From Mesostigma viride (taxonomy: Eukaryota > Streptophyta > Mesostigmatophyceae > Mesostigmatales > Mesostigmataceae), in assembly GCA_009746045.1 (NCBI GenBank), contig RPFO01000123.1, positions 1,285,410 to 1,349,409 of the forward strand: DNA of 64,000 nucleotides, written 5' to 3'. How positions within the stretch are numbered: position 1 is the first letter of the stretch; each line of letters starts with the position of its first letter. The notes under the pieces are model-generated. The model was not told the origin of the DNA. It made no database searches and saw only the letters and a list, made by a program, of their open reading frames with translations. The translations under genes and the position numbers were made by a program. Below, piece by piece: positions 1 to 11,290 of the stretch.

Positions 1-400
1 TTTTAACTTTTTTTCACTATTTTCGGAAAAGTGTGTAAAAAGTTAAGGGCACCTGACACAATTTCGACTCTTTTGGCCTAACGGCTCTTTTGGATCCAAC
101 GGCTGGTCCTGCCTTATGGGCCATGGGGGTGGCAAACAGGAGCACAGGTGAGAAAAGGACTTCAGCGGCGTGGGAATCAACAACAACAACAACAACACAA
201 CAATTTGACCTCTACATACCTGACGGCGCGGCGTCGGAGATCCGGATGACTTGTCGCTTTCGACAGGCAGGATGGGGCACCAAGCCACCCACGTTCATCA
301 AGCTCCAGCTAGGCTCTTCCCAAACGGCGTCATTGACGATATTTCTTGCGTGGTGCCTACCGTTGTGCACGCCAAGGTCAGAGGTCACTGCACCAGGCGC

Positions 401-3400
401 ATGAGCAAAATGGCAGGCAGGTTGAGCGCAATTACGGTGCAGCAGCCAGTTTGTGCGGCCACGTCTTACTCTGGAAGCAGGCTTACTTGCCCAGCTAGGA
501 ATGCATTTGGGCGGGCTGCATCTAAGAATTCTCCTTCGGTGGGGTTTCGCTTTTCAGGTTTTTCTGGCCACAGGCTAATTGGGAAGGCAATTGTTGGATG
601 CGAGCCAACCTTGATCAATTTCAGAAGCTCTGTGAGGGTGACAGCAAGTTCCACGGGGGGGAACGTTGCTGTGGACAAAGCCGCCATTCTTGATCACTAC
701 CTTCACCTTCAAAATGGCTCAGACGTGCGCGGAGTTGCATTAGAGGGCATTGCTGGTCAAAACGTTAATCTTACTGCCGATGCATCGTACCACATAGCGC
801 GCGGTTTTGTGGCATGGCTGTCGGATGTGTTGGGCAAGCCTGCTTCTCAACTCCGTGTCTCAATCGGAAACGACCCCCGTCTTTCCGGACCGGCTCTCAA
901 GGCCGCTGCCATGGATGGCATTGCGTCCATGGGCGCCAGCGTGACAGGTTCGTGCCACGCAATAGAAATTTTAGACACTGGCCCCGTCGCATTCATACTC
1001 CGCATCCTTAGTTACCCTTTATCCGTCGACCTCGAAGGGATGCTTGTAAGTGCTAGTGGCAAGAATGCCACGTGTGGCGCTAGTAAGGCGCTTGTAAGGG
1101 CTAGTGGCGCGAATGCCGCGCTACCTGAGGCATCGCCATGGCGAGCGCGGCCAAGTTTGCGCGTCTGTCTGGTACAAGTTCTCGCATTTTCTCTCGGAGC
1201 GTCCCCTTTTCCTGCAACGGGGGCTTTGTAGTGTGGGTCTTCCACCGGTTGCAGGAGAAAAGGCATTACCATTGCTTACCACGGCTCGGAAGCCGCCCCT
1301 CACCTGTCGGCCTGTTGGTTGTGTGTGCAGATTTCGGCCTGTGCACGACGCCCGCCATGTTCATGAGCTGCATCACCGAAGGGTTTGACTTTGACGGCGC
1401 AGTCATGCTGACGGCGTCACACCTCCCCTTCAACCGTAACGGGCTCAAGGTATGCCATGTTAGGTCAAGGTTTGTTGGGCGTGTTGGATTCAGGTGGGCT
1501 GTTATGTTTAGTAAACAGTATCCTTGACCCCTTGAAGCATATGTGGCCAGCTCTGCTGAGTGTACTTGTGATAGTCATCGTGTGTGCGGAGACAGTAGCT
1601 GATTGTTTTCTTTAGAGACTAGTGTGGTGGCCATTGTGATGGGCATTGGCAGCAGGGTCAGCGAGTGAGCGATTTGCGATGAGATAGACCACCACTTCTA
1701 CAAAAGCTATTGCCCACATGACAACCATGGCTTAAGCCAGGGCCCATGCCATGGTTTGGGTGCAGGCTGGGCCCGGCTTGGAATTATTGGAGCGCAGCCA
1801 CAGAAGAATGCGGGTATCCTGGGTTCCTTCCCACCTTTGAGCTGGAGTCCGCCCCGACAGGTCGCTGGAAGTGCTTTAGACATTGGTTGATGCAGCAGCA
1901 TGGCCACTGGCTGTTTATGCTAGCCAAACATATTGGTTTCAATGCACAAGGCTACACATTTCCATCACCATTCATCTTCATCATCCTGAACGACTCGAAC
2001 ACGTGGACAAGATAACGGCAGGCTCGAGCTACCATGGTCCGGATTCTCCCGATTTCTGGCCTGCGCTGGTTGTCTCCTTGATGTATATTGGTGGTAGGGA
2101 ATTGAGGCCTTGGTTTCTCTATATCGTGATAGAGAAAAGTGAAATGTATGAATAGGTGCTGCCACATATACCAAGTCTGGGCACAGCGCGGTAGGGCATG
2201 CCTGTGTGCGTATGTGCACATGCCTGTCCGCACATCTAGGCGTGGTCAGTGCAGGCATGGGCACACTGGGGGAGAAAGGTAGCATAGTAAAATATGTCAA
2301 GGAAAATGGCATGGCAAGGGAAAAGGTATGGGTGGCTTAAGGTAGAATGACGTTGTAAAGGGCTTTGTTTCCAGAAAACCTGCCAAATGTAGGGAGAGTA
2401 GAGAGCACGATGACTGTATAACTTTCTGTGGCTGGCAGCCTAGTTGTAGAGTATAGTACCCCTAGGCATTCTCCTGCGGCCTGTGCATCAGGTGCAGCTG
2501 CAGTCATTTGGTCGTGGCCACGGCCCTTTGCCCGCCATAACTCCTTTGCGCATCCGCAGCCTTGAACTCACCCCCTCTGCTTCCCTAGCCTTGGACTCAC
2601 CCCCTCGCCTTTCTAAGTTGTCTACCCATGGCTCTATGATCTGTCTCTCATCATCGGTGCATGTGACCCTAACTTTTGCGATCAGTTCTTCAACAAGGCG
2701 GGTGGCACCAACAAGAAGGACGTGAAGCAGATTCTCACCACAGCCGCCAGCAGCGCCGCCGAGGGCAGACCGATGGCAAAGGGCTCGCCGGCGCAGTACA
2801 AGCAGGCCGAGTTCTTGCCCACCTACGCCCGCATCCTGCAGGTGCGGCTGCCAGAACCAGGTCTCTCACCCGGCATGAGGGCCCACACGGGTAGTGGCAC
2901 GACAGGGGCAAAATAAGGCAGGCGCTGTTCAATCTTGACACGGGCACTGTGCTTTGTATGCAATTGCATGGTCCGGCCACCTGATTGTCCCGTTGATCTG
3001 TCCCCCGCTTGTCTGTGGGTGCATTCGTTCGGTCCGCTCACATACATTACAGATATGTTACTGTAGTGGCCCTTATACGTGTACGCATAATTATCGTACG
3101 AATAGTGTTTGGAAATTTTGTCACGTGTATGTTAACTTTTGGTGTTCTTTTTTACAGTACCGTAGTGGTCAAAATCACTTTGCGACAAACCTACTTTGCG
3201 ACCCAAAAACAGGGTGAAATTTATAGTTTGCGACCCAAAATGAAGGCAAAGTTTTAGGTTTGCGAGCCCATCGACTTGTTTATGGTCAGTGGCAGGTACT
3301 CGATGTTGTAAATTTATAGGCCAGCAGGCTTGACTGCCTGCTGGCCTGCCGGCCTCCCCGCTCTTCTGCCATCGTGCCAAGACAACGTGCATGGCTGCAC

Positions 3401-5314
3401 AAGCCTTTGGCTTTCGCATGACAAGTGACAAAAGGCGCGAAAGTTTTGGCGCCACGCGTTCGTTCTACCTGTCTGCGTGCGGCACGGCGCAGGGCGACGC
3501 GGTAAGTTTTGAACTTTGCGACCCAAAATGAAGCCCATGAAATGTAGTTTGCGAGGTCGATTCGCAAAGAGGTTTGTCGCAAAGTGATTTTGACCACTAC
3601 GGTACGTAGGTATATTGCCAGGGTAGAAACTTGAGGGGCCTCTAAGATAGACCCTCTGGTAGTCCCTACTATGTATATAGACTATCTGAAGGAGATGTCT
3701 TGGGTCGTACGAGGCCGGAAGGAGGTTTCTTTTCGGCCTGTACGAGGGCGATTCGTGCATTATTATTATGTGTACTGATATAAGGGCCACTACGGTAATA
3801 TTGAGGGCGATTCCTTGTGTTAAATTGTGGTAAAGCGATCGCAGCATTGTGCTTACAACTGGGCACTCCTGGCTGCTAGGAACACCTGCCCTGATCACGC
3901 GAGGTTGTTTTTAGCTAAACCGTCTAGGTCTCGATGAACGTTAACCAGCCATAATTTTTAATGTCCACAGCTTCACCCATCCACCTCCATTCATTTCCAT
4001 CATCCTGGTTGACTCGACAAACGCGGATAAGATAACAGCAGGCTCGAGCTACCATGGTCCGGATTCTTCCAGATTTCTGGCCCGCACTGGTTGTCTCTTT
4101 GATGTTATACCCTGACAAGCTTGTGCATGACCTGTGTGTGCCTGCCAGCGCCGGTTTTCCCATTGTCTTGATGTAGTTCTTGACATTAACCAACGTGGCC
4201 TGCTAATCCTGCTTACATGCGGCGCGTTTTCTCATTCTCCATGAAATCTGTGCATTGCTTTATGTGTGGTGACCGCACGCCCCAGGACGTGATCCGCAAG
4301 GGTATCAACCACCCGACCGACTACGAGCACCCCCTCAAGGGCCTCAAGCTGCTCGTGGACGCCGGCAACGGCGCGGGTGGCTTCTTCGCCACCCTGGTGC
4401 TGGCACCACTGGGCGCCGACACCTCCGGCAGCCAGTTCCTTGAACCTGACGGCACCTTCCCCAACCACATCCCCAACCCCGAGGACGCCAAGGCGATGGA
4501 GATGACGGTCGCGGCGGTGCTCAAGTCCAAGGCGGACCTGGGGATTGTGTTTGACACGGACGTGGACCGGTCAGGCGTGGTGGATGCGGAGGGTAATGCC
4601 ATCAACCGCAACCGCCTGATCGCCATCCTCGCCGACATTGTGCTGCGGGAGCACCCGGGGTCGACCATCGTGACGGACTCGGTCACCAGCAACGGTCTGG
4701 CCAAGCTGATAGAGGCGCGCGGCGGCCGCCACTTCCGCTTCACAAAGGGCTACAAGAACATCATCGACAAGGGCATCGCGCTTAACGAGACGGGCGTGGA
4801 GACGCATCTTATGATTGAGACGTCGGGGCACGGCGCGATGAAGGAGAACTATTTCCTGGATGACGGCGCGTACTTGGCCGTCAAGATCGTGATCGAGATG
4901 GTGCGCAAGCGGCTGGCTGGCAAGGGGGGCATCGGCGATGTGCTGGCAGACCTGGCCGAGCCCGTGGAGGAGAGGGAGTTCCGCCTCAACTTGCTGCCAG
5001 CCGATTTCAAGGCCCCTGGGAAGGCGATCTGCGACGCGTTCCGGGAGACAGTGGTGGCGGGTAAGATCCCCGGGTGGAAGCCAGAGGCGGAGAATTACGA
5101 GGGCACGCGCGTGCGCGTGGACGAGGGGGGCGGCAAGGAGGGCTGGATCCTGCTGCGCCAGTCGCTGCACGACCCGCTGTTGCCAATGAACGTGGAGACC
5201 GAGGTCAAGGGGGGCATCTCAAGGATCGTCCAGGATTTGGACAAGTACTTCCTGAAGGGGAACCCACTGGTGGAAGGCATCCTGGATGTGAGCAGCCTGA
5301 AGCCGTACATGTAA
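401..5314 (+). CDS. Phosphoglucomutase/phosphomannomutase-like protein, probably plastid-targeted; 4 exons
   Basis: Proposed CDS is join(401..947, 1331..1449, 2686..2841, 4286..5314), 616 aa. Every junction is GT-AG and the reading frame is kept. The protein has the alpha-D-phosphohexomutase layout: phosphoserine loop TASHLP with Ser212, metal loop DTDVDR at 364-369, sugar-recognition loop ETSGHG at about 452-457, and a C-terminal phosphate-binding stretch RQSLHDP. These enzymes move phosphate between C1 and C6 of glucose or mannose phosphates. Length and order fit the divergent plant/algal mutase group, whose substrate is not certain. The first ~65 residues are rich in Ser, Ala, Arg and Phe and poor in acids, like a chloroplast transit peptide. 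I chose Met401 because the upstream in-frame Met251 adds sequence unlike the family. A (CAA)n run lies in the leader at 178-202. Introns are 383, 1236 and 1444 bp. The domain assignment is firm; substrate and targeting are inferred. Confidence 0.9.
1932..2095 (+). repeat. Dispersed repeat copy 1 (in mutase intron 2)
   Basis: This stretch, with landmarks ATCATCCTGAACGACTCGAAC and GCTCGAGCTACCATGG, recurs in the third intron (about 3948-4110) and in intergenic DNA (about 9295-9460). This copy lacks the 5' part that the other two share. It is probably a non-autonomous mobile element of unknown class. The rest of intron 2 (1450-1931 and 2096-2685) shows nothing recognisable. Confidence 0.6.
3058..3800. 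mobile_element. Outer inverted-repeat element (MITE-like) in mutase intron 3
   Basis: About 40 bp at 3058-3098 recurs as an imperfect reverse complement at about 3762-3800. The core CGTAGTGGCCCTTATA-like termini differ at a few positions. There is no coding capacity. The termini begin with the same GTAGTGG motif as the element nested inside, so both may belong to one superfamily. No target-site duplication could be assigned. Confidence 0.6.
3157..3604. mobile_element. Inner MITE-like element with 36-bp perfect terminal inverted repeats
   Basis: The first ~36 bp (from GTACCGTAGTGGTCAAAATC) match the reverse complement of the last ~36 bp, giving a 448-bp element nested inside the 3058-3800 element. 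Sub-terminal TTTGCGACCCAAAA motifs are repeated near both ends. The flanking GTAC is palindromic and could be either target site or terminus. There is no ORF of its own. Confidence 0.7.
3828..4115 (+). repeat. Dispersed repeat copy 2 (in mutase intron 3)
   Basis: This is a longer copy of the repeat family at 1932 and 9130. It starts around GAGCGATCGCAGCA-like sequence, passes a CCCTGATCA segment, and ends in the same CTCGAGCTACCATGG block. It lies just outside the nested inverted-repeat element and about 170 bp before exon 4. Confidence 0.6.
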
Positions 5315-6635
5315 ATGGGTGGTGAGATACCCTGGATTCGGGAGGAGGTTTTGAACGCGCTGCTTATTTTGCCAGTTGCGTGGTGTTTTCGGCACTTGAG
5401 TACAATTTTGGTGTCCCGGTTGCCACTAAGCGAGGGGAAACGTAGTCAGTTTTATGTTGACATCCTTGCAGAGATGGCGACATTTTCCAGTGTGGACATG
5501 AGAGTCTTGACCAGTGGACGTGGAAACAGCTGAGCACTATCTATCCTTGGATCGAGAATTTTGAACAACAGGTCTAGCACAGCTGTCATGGCCGTGCGCA
5601 GCGGAGCCAGATTGTGTACCTTACAGCTCCGCGTCAGTGCCAGTTTGCATAGGCGCCATGTCCATGTCTTTTGGCATTACGCGCTTGTGCGCGCTTGTGC
5701 ACGTCTGCGCCAAAGGTACCAGAATTTCTGACCTTTCACTTGTCACTATGTATCAAATGTGACAAAAAGGGTTTACAGTTGACAGTTGCTAGTTCAGCAA
5801 CGCGGCCTAGAGTGAGATTACGAACTATTTTACCGGCTGTGCACAGTTTGACAGCTTTTTGTCATTTGACGGTGCATGGTGCCGAATCCTGCGCAGGGCT
5901 CAAGCTTGCATCACTAGTTAGCCCCGTGCAGGACTAGTTAGCTAAAAGGACGAGCATTCGACCATGTCCAGAGGTCGTTGCACATTCATGCAAGTGCTGT
6001 TCACTCGCAGCTCGGGCACTTGTCTTCATAGTCGAACAACCCGGATGCGCCACCATGATGGTCGCAATTAAAAGATTTCTAACATCTACATTGGTGCTGC
6101 CCCTTGGCACTTGAGCTCTACAAACAGGTCGTGGACCGGCTGGATCGCGTAGTATCTCCGCGCATCTGAACCCTGTGATGCCAGATCTCCTTTGCTGCCG
6201 TTCCGAGCTTGGCACTGGATTCGTTGTCTGATCGACACCGTCGCGTCGCTACAGTAACATGATGTTTTCTGGCATACGCGGGCTGTTCTGGACAGTTCCC
6301 GCCGCACATTTGAAAGTGCTGTCCTCCGATTTTCGCCTTTAGTTAATTAATTAATTAAACTCGTGCTCCCGTTGGGGAGTCACGGAGCATCGAAGTGCTT
6401 TTAATCCCTGCATGTGTACAGCAGGTTCAGAAAGGGCAGAGACCCCCTTTCTCCTTCATGCCAGAGGCATGCCACAGCGGCAATTAATCGGACACGCCAT
6501 AGATCGACGATCCGGCAAGTGATGTGGGTGCAATAAGACCCATGTGAGCATATCATCAGTAACAAGTAGGGTGGGCAAGTAAACTGATCATAGCCAGGAC
6601 GTAGCATGGCTGTACAAGGGCTAAGCTGAGGCTTG
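5315..6635. other. Mutase 3' flank; no gene seen
   Basis: No open frame here shows a recognisable domain. A (TTAA)n run sits at about 6339-6358. The mutase 3' UTR presumably occupies the start of this interval, but no polyadenylation signal could be assigned with confidence. Confidence 0.5.
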
Positions 6636-6639
6636 TATC

Positions 6640-7182
6640 AGGGTATGCCTCGTATTTCGGACGAGATTAGGCAGCGTAGGATAGCATTTGTAGGACACCT
6701 TGCTCGCACCAGCCATGCAGGTCGACACCGCCCTTGGTCTGGCCGGCATGCCCCCAGCGGCTTGGCCAGCCAGGGCGGTATATTCTGACCTGGCCTGGCC
6801 CCAAGGGCATTCCCAAAAGGGTATAGGGAAACATGTCACGAACTACATCCAGATGTTGCTGGACGACCTAGTGGTCCCAGCCCAGTTTGAACACCGCATC
6901 CACTCTCTCTCCCTTCTTTGGACTGCCATGCAGAACAAGACGCGGTGGCAGAAGATTGTCAAGGCTCACGTGTACGCTTGCCCCTGTGGGCAAGCCACCT
7001 CCCCCCAAGAGGAGGCGGCGTTTTGATGAGTAGTGTAGTTAGGATTTTTCTAGACTAGAGGGCTTAGAGTTCGGTTAGTTCGATTACGCGGCTCCTTCCA
7101 CTCCACCCATCCATTGATCAAGGAATATGTGCTACATGATCTCCCAACGGAGGCATGTTAGAATTTAATTTAATTTAATTTC
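6640..7182 (+). pseudogene. 3' end of a non-LTR retrotransposon (LINE) ORF2, decayed
   Basis: The + strand near 6650-6710 reads DEIRQRRIAFVGHLAR, matching the R-R-x-x-x-x-GH-x-x-R block that follows the reverse transcriptase in many LINE ORF2 proteins. After a frame change, 6840-6990 reads like the family's C-terminal tail, with W-x-x-x-V at the end. The segment ends in an (AATTT)n-like run at about 7151-7180, which could be the element's 3' tail. Frame breaks and loss of the RT show a 5'-truncated dead copy. Clade not determined. Confidence 0.5.
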
Positions 7183-7319
7183 AGCTGAGGCTATGGCTGG
7201 TTGTGTACCGTGTGTTAGCGGTGCACGTGACTAGGTATATGGTGGCACAGCTATGCAAACATTCTAGGCATGGCTGCCATGACGGCAGTGACTACCAATC
7301 GGATACAAGCTAGGGCTGT

Positions 7320-8780
7320 TCAAGCTATTCTAGCCCGCAGGGGGCGCCCACATCTTGTGGTTGATCATCAGGTCCGGCCCCGCACCTCCAGTACACCTTG
7401 GGCTTCTGGGGGTCCTGCTTGTGGCGGAGGTATTCCGGCCACAGGTCACGTCGCTGCTGCTGCTGAGCGGGGGTCAGGTCGTCGATCGTCCAGCGTCCAG
7501 GTGAGCGGTCGTGCAACCTCTTGCGACGAGAAAGGAAGGTTCCGCCGCTTGTCCTCGGGGGAGGGGAAGGTGAGCAGGACTGGTACGTGGGGGAGCCGCC
7601 TTGTCCCGTGAGTGGGGAAGGCGGTGGCACCCGCGCAGTTCTACCTCACCTACCAGGCCCATAAGGGTGAGAACTGCTGGTCCTTGAGCTCGTCGTCAAG
7701 TGTGGTTTACGTCTTACCTGGAGCTTCTGGGGGAAACGACGCAGCACCACTCGGCACTCGCGGCGAGCGCGGTCGGCCGTGGCCTCCCGTTGTTCGGCCT
7801 GGCGGCGGTCCTCCAGCTCCTGGAGCTTCGTGGCGATGGCGTCATGCAGTGGTTGAGGCGGTCGCTGACCGCAGCAGGTCCGCATAGGAGAGCGGCGGGA
7901 GGTCGCCAGCATCCGGCTGCCGGGGTGGCTGGGATGCGATGGTGGCCGTCTGCTCCGCGCCATCTTTGGGACCTGTGTGGCCAGGGCCTCGGTGTGGGCG
8001 GCGATGGCTTCAAGCTGAACTTCATGAGCACGCGGCCGCACTTCCCCTCCACCTGGTTGAGGCAGGAGAGGAGTGCAGCATTTCGGCCTCGGATGCCTGC
8101 GCCGTGGTCTGCTGCAGCGCGCCGTGAGCTGGGGTTGTAGCTTAATTGTGTGCGACCTTGGTTTCTGTATTGGAGACCTTGGCCTCTACTGTGTTGAGCG
8201 CTGTAGTCATCAATGTCATCTTCTCAGCCAGCGGCCGCCAGGTCACGTGCTCCTCCAGCACTGCTCGGAGGTCATCCTTGCAGAGGGAGGCAGCCGGCCG
8301 GTGTGGCTGCCGGCTGCGCAGGCCGGGCTGGGTTGCGGAGCCGAGCGTCGAGGTCACGTGCAGTGACCTTGTAGAAGCTGAAGAGGATGGCGAGGCGATG
8401 GTTGAATGCTAGCTCCAGGGCAGGGCGAGGAACGCCTCCACCTTGTCGGTGGGGATGGGCCCATCGGGCCCACGGAGCTTGTGTTCCCGTGCGTTTACAA
8501 TAATGCACTATCTCGGTGCATTCTGCGTCGGGCAGTCGCATCCAGCCGCTGACCGTAAAGCATGCGTAGTCTAGGTACTGCAGGTTGCCATTTGCTTGTT
8601 TCGTAGCGCAGAATTTCTTGGGCTCTGGCGAGGCGCTTGGCGATGGGTTTGCTGGCGGTGGGTTTGCGGGCCCTAGTCGACCATATATGGGCAAGGACGA
8701 TGGCGAGGAGTGGGTTGGGCTGGGATCGAGCCCGGGAAAGCTCCTTTTCCAAACCCCGTTCTGCTTTTGGAGTCGTCATA
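7320..8780 (-). pseudogene. LINE ORF1-like remnant, copy 1
   Basis: Read on the minus strand across several frames, this region gives a helical stretch near 8357-8142, a segment near 7750 with VVLRRFPQKLQ, and a C-terminal motif near 7480 (LTPAQQQQRRDLWPEY, then a KPKVYWR segment). That order, coiled coil then RRM-like then a basic C-terminal domain, resembles L1-type ORF1 proteins. Frames shift at least four times, so it is a relic. A related helical sequence occurs at about 10.3 kb. Confidence 0.4.
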
Positions 8781-9129
8781 GCTACTTGTCACGTGCTGCT
8801 CTTGGAGTCCATATTCCCGGTAACCGATTATACTGGCGAGACTGTGTGTCTTAAAAATTAAGGCGCATCGAATGGAAGTGGTCTGACCGAATTTGGGGCT
8901 CGGACGCAAAAGATCTCGGAACTCCGCCGTCAGCCATACCGCAATACCATACTCCTACTGCCTCACTTGGAGATGATTCCCACTTTGTTTATAAAGATTT
9001 TCGCCTTGCACCATGTACGTGCAGTCATTGTTGGACGTTTGGCATGTGGCATGGCTAACGTAAGGACTGACTAGCTAGTCAGTAGTCGACCTTTTCAGTG
9101 GTTTTCCATTTGCGGCTGGCATGTCCTCG

Positions 9130-9470
9130 CAAATGGTGGGAGAGCGATCGCAGCAATGGTGCTCACCACTAGACACTCCCGGCCAGTTAGTAGTTAGGCT
9201 CGAAACACACGCCCTGATCATGAGCAAGCTGTTTCTGGCCCCACCGTCTAGGTAGTAGGTCATCTAGTCGCTCTACACGTTACAAGCCAGCAATAGTTTC
9301 AATGCACAAGGCTACACATTTCGATCTCCATTCATAGCCATCATCCTGAACGAGTCGAACACGCGGAAAAGATAACGGCATGCTCGAGCTACCATATGCA
9401 TGGTCCTGATTCTCCCGATTTCTGGCCAGGCTGCATGCGCCAGCTGGTTGTCTATACTTGACATTGGTAA
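9130..9470 (+). repeat. Dispersed repeat copy 3 (intergenic, longest)
   Basis: This copy includes both the GCGATCGCAGCAATGG block and the CTCGAGCTACCAT block seen in the two intronic copies, so it gives the best view of the family's extent (about 340 bp). No terminal repeats or ORF are evident. Confidence 0.6.
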
Positions 9471-9959
9471 ATTATGTTCAATTTTCCTGATTTGCGATCT
9501 TAATGTATATCGGGCCCGTCATGGGGTGTCCAGAATATCCTCCGGACATGAACTAGCCCCAATATCTATGTAACTTGTTACTGTATATCAATTGTGACAG
9601 GGGTTTGCTGTCGCAGCGCTGCAGCAGATGTTCAAACAGCACATGGCAAGCTAGATATACAAGCATATCTGGACACCGCGAATCTGGCCGGCCGGACAGA
9701 CGCTCCATGTGCGCGTGCGTCGTCCATTGACGTATGAAAGCGGCTCGATCCAGCGGCCTCAGTCACCAGCGCGCTGTTCCCATATAGCTGGGGGCGCGCG
9801 CGCGTTTATATCAGTTGTCCGGCGTCCGCAACGTACCAGTTTTTCCTAGCTGACTGAAACACCCCTTCCGCTCTACCTATGGATTCACGACAAAAGGCTC
9901 AAAAATAGCCAGTGCCGCTTTAGTCACGGCTGCCGTCCTCGTGCTTGTTGCTTGAGCTG

Positions 9960-10652
9960 TGCCGCGATGGTGGAGGTGGTGGAGGTGGTGTGGTGCTTAA
10001 GCAAGTCCGCCCAGGTGGAGGGAGCATCGCTGGCCGGGCCAGCGCTCATGCAGATCGATGCATGCCGTCTGGGCAGCGATGTCCTTCACCGCCTCATGGG
10101 CGGTGAGGCCTGCGGCTTGTCGCCTTGAGTGTGCAGACACTCATCAAGGGCGAGGGCGGTGGCGTGGAGGCGCTTGTCGAGGTCGTGGAGCGGGGCCTTG
10201 ATGACGGCAGTGGAGGCGCGGAAATGGCGCAGTGGACTGAGGTGGAGGCGACGGTGGTGGAAAGGTGAGGGAGCTCAGTAGCCAGCGTGCCTCCCATTGC
10301 TGCCACATCGGCAGCAAGGGGGGTCACGTGCTGCTTGAAGGCTTCCGTAAGGATAGAACGGAGTGTGGGTGCGGAGATGGATGGAGCCCAGATCTCGCCA
10401 TCAGAGCGCATGAGAAGGGAGTTGAGAATGGTGTGCTGGAGTTGCATGGGGGCGGGGGCACCCGAGCAGAGCGTCGGGGTTAAACCATTTGCCGTCTGGG
10501 GTGATGAGGCGGTTGATGCTGTCGAGATGGATGCACAGGTCGTAAAGCGAGGCGTAGTCACCCGAAGAAGAGGCAATGCGCATGGTAGTTGCCGGGGACA
10601 TGTTGGTCCCTAGTGGTGATCGCCGACCTTGAAAGGTTGGGGCCGAAAGCAT
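9960..10652 (-). pseudogene. LINE ORF1-like remnant, copy 2
   Basis: On the minus strand, 10652-10490 reads a plausible coding stretch (SINRLITPDGKWFNPDALL). It continues in a second frame with a helical segment near 10380-10250 (LRSILTEAFKQHV...). That helical part resembles LRAVLEEHV... in copy 1. At least two frame changes interrupt it. No catalytic domain is visible; the assignment to a LINE rests on similarity to copy 1. Confidence 0.3.
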
Positions 10653-11039
10653 GGTTCTGTGGGGCGCGAAAACCCTCCTTCTGCTGCTGGGCGACTGCGT
10701 TTAGGATCAGGCGATGCCGATGGCGAGGCCGCACGAGCCGAGTGCACTCACCAACGCTTTCAAGAGTAGTGGCCGAGCTGCCTGGCAGGCAGGGCGGAAC
10801 AGCCGGAACTACAGCCGGATCGGCGAATTTAATCTTTGCTCATCGCAGCCGCCAGGCTGCGTTGCGTAGTCGAGCGTTTGCTTGTCATAATATTGATTGC
10901 GTTCTAGTTTTGGAAAAAAAATATCAGCGTGTGCGTCTTAGAAAGACGAAGCGATAGTGATAATTACGGCCGAATTTGGTGCCCAAACACGTGTGAAAGT
11001 TATGAGCTCCGCCGTCAGCCATGGCTACCTCGATCCGTT

Positions 11040-11290
11040 CTGACTCGTGGCCACAGTAATGGCCCTAGCTTCTCTCGATGCGGTGTTTTCCAGGCACTCA
11101 ATGGCCACGCCGGCGATGGCGTTGTCGTGGATGCGCTGGTCGATGTCGAGGAGCCGGCTGGGCTTTGATGTCGGCGGTGGATCGAGGTGGAGGTGACAAT
11201 GGAGGTGCCGGAGGCGAGGAGGATTCGAGACCTGTGGAGGTGACGGTGGTGGAAAGGTGAGGGAGCTCAGTAGCCGGCGTGCTGCCCAGG
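11040..11290 (-). pseudogene. LINE ORF1-like remnant, copy 3 (short)
   Basis: The top strand at 11251-11288 repeats 10257-10294 almost exactly (GTGGAAAGGTGAGGGAGCTC). The minus-strand translation resembles the Pro/Ser-rich part of copy 2. The similarity stops near 11290, suggesting a truncated third copy. A second short block (CTCCGCCGTCAGCCAT and upstream) is shared between about 8880-8945 and 10960-11025. Confidence 0.3.

Noticed and set aside
251-400. Upstream Met251 as start of the mutase
   Set aside because: The extra 50 residues do not resemble the family or a targeting peptide as well as the sequence from Met401.
948-1231. Mutase exon 1 reading on into 948-1231
   Set aside because: A GT donor at 948 joins cleanly to 1331 and restores the conserved GLCTTPAMF segment; the read-through has no family similarity.
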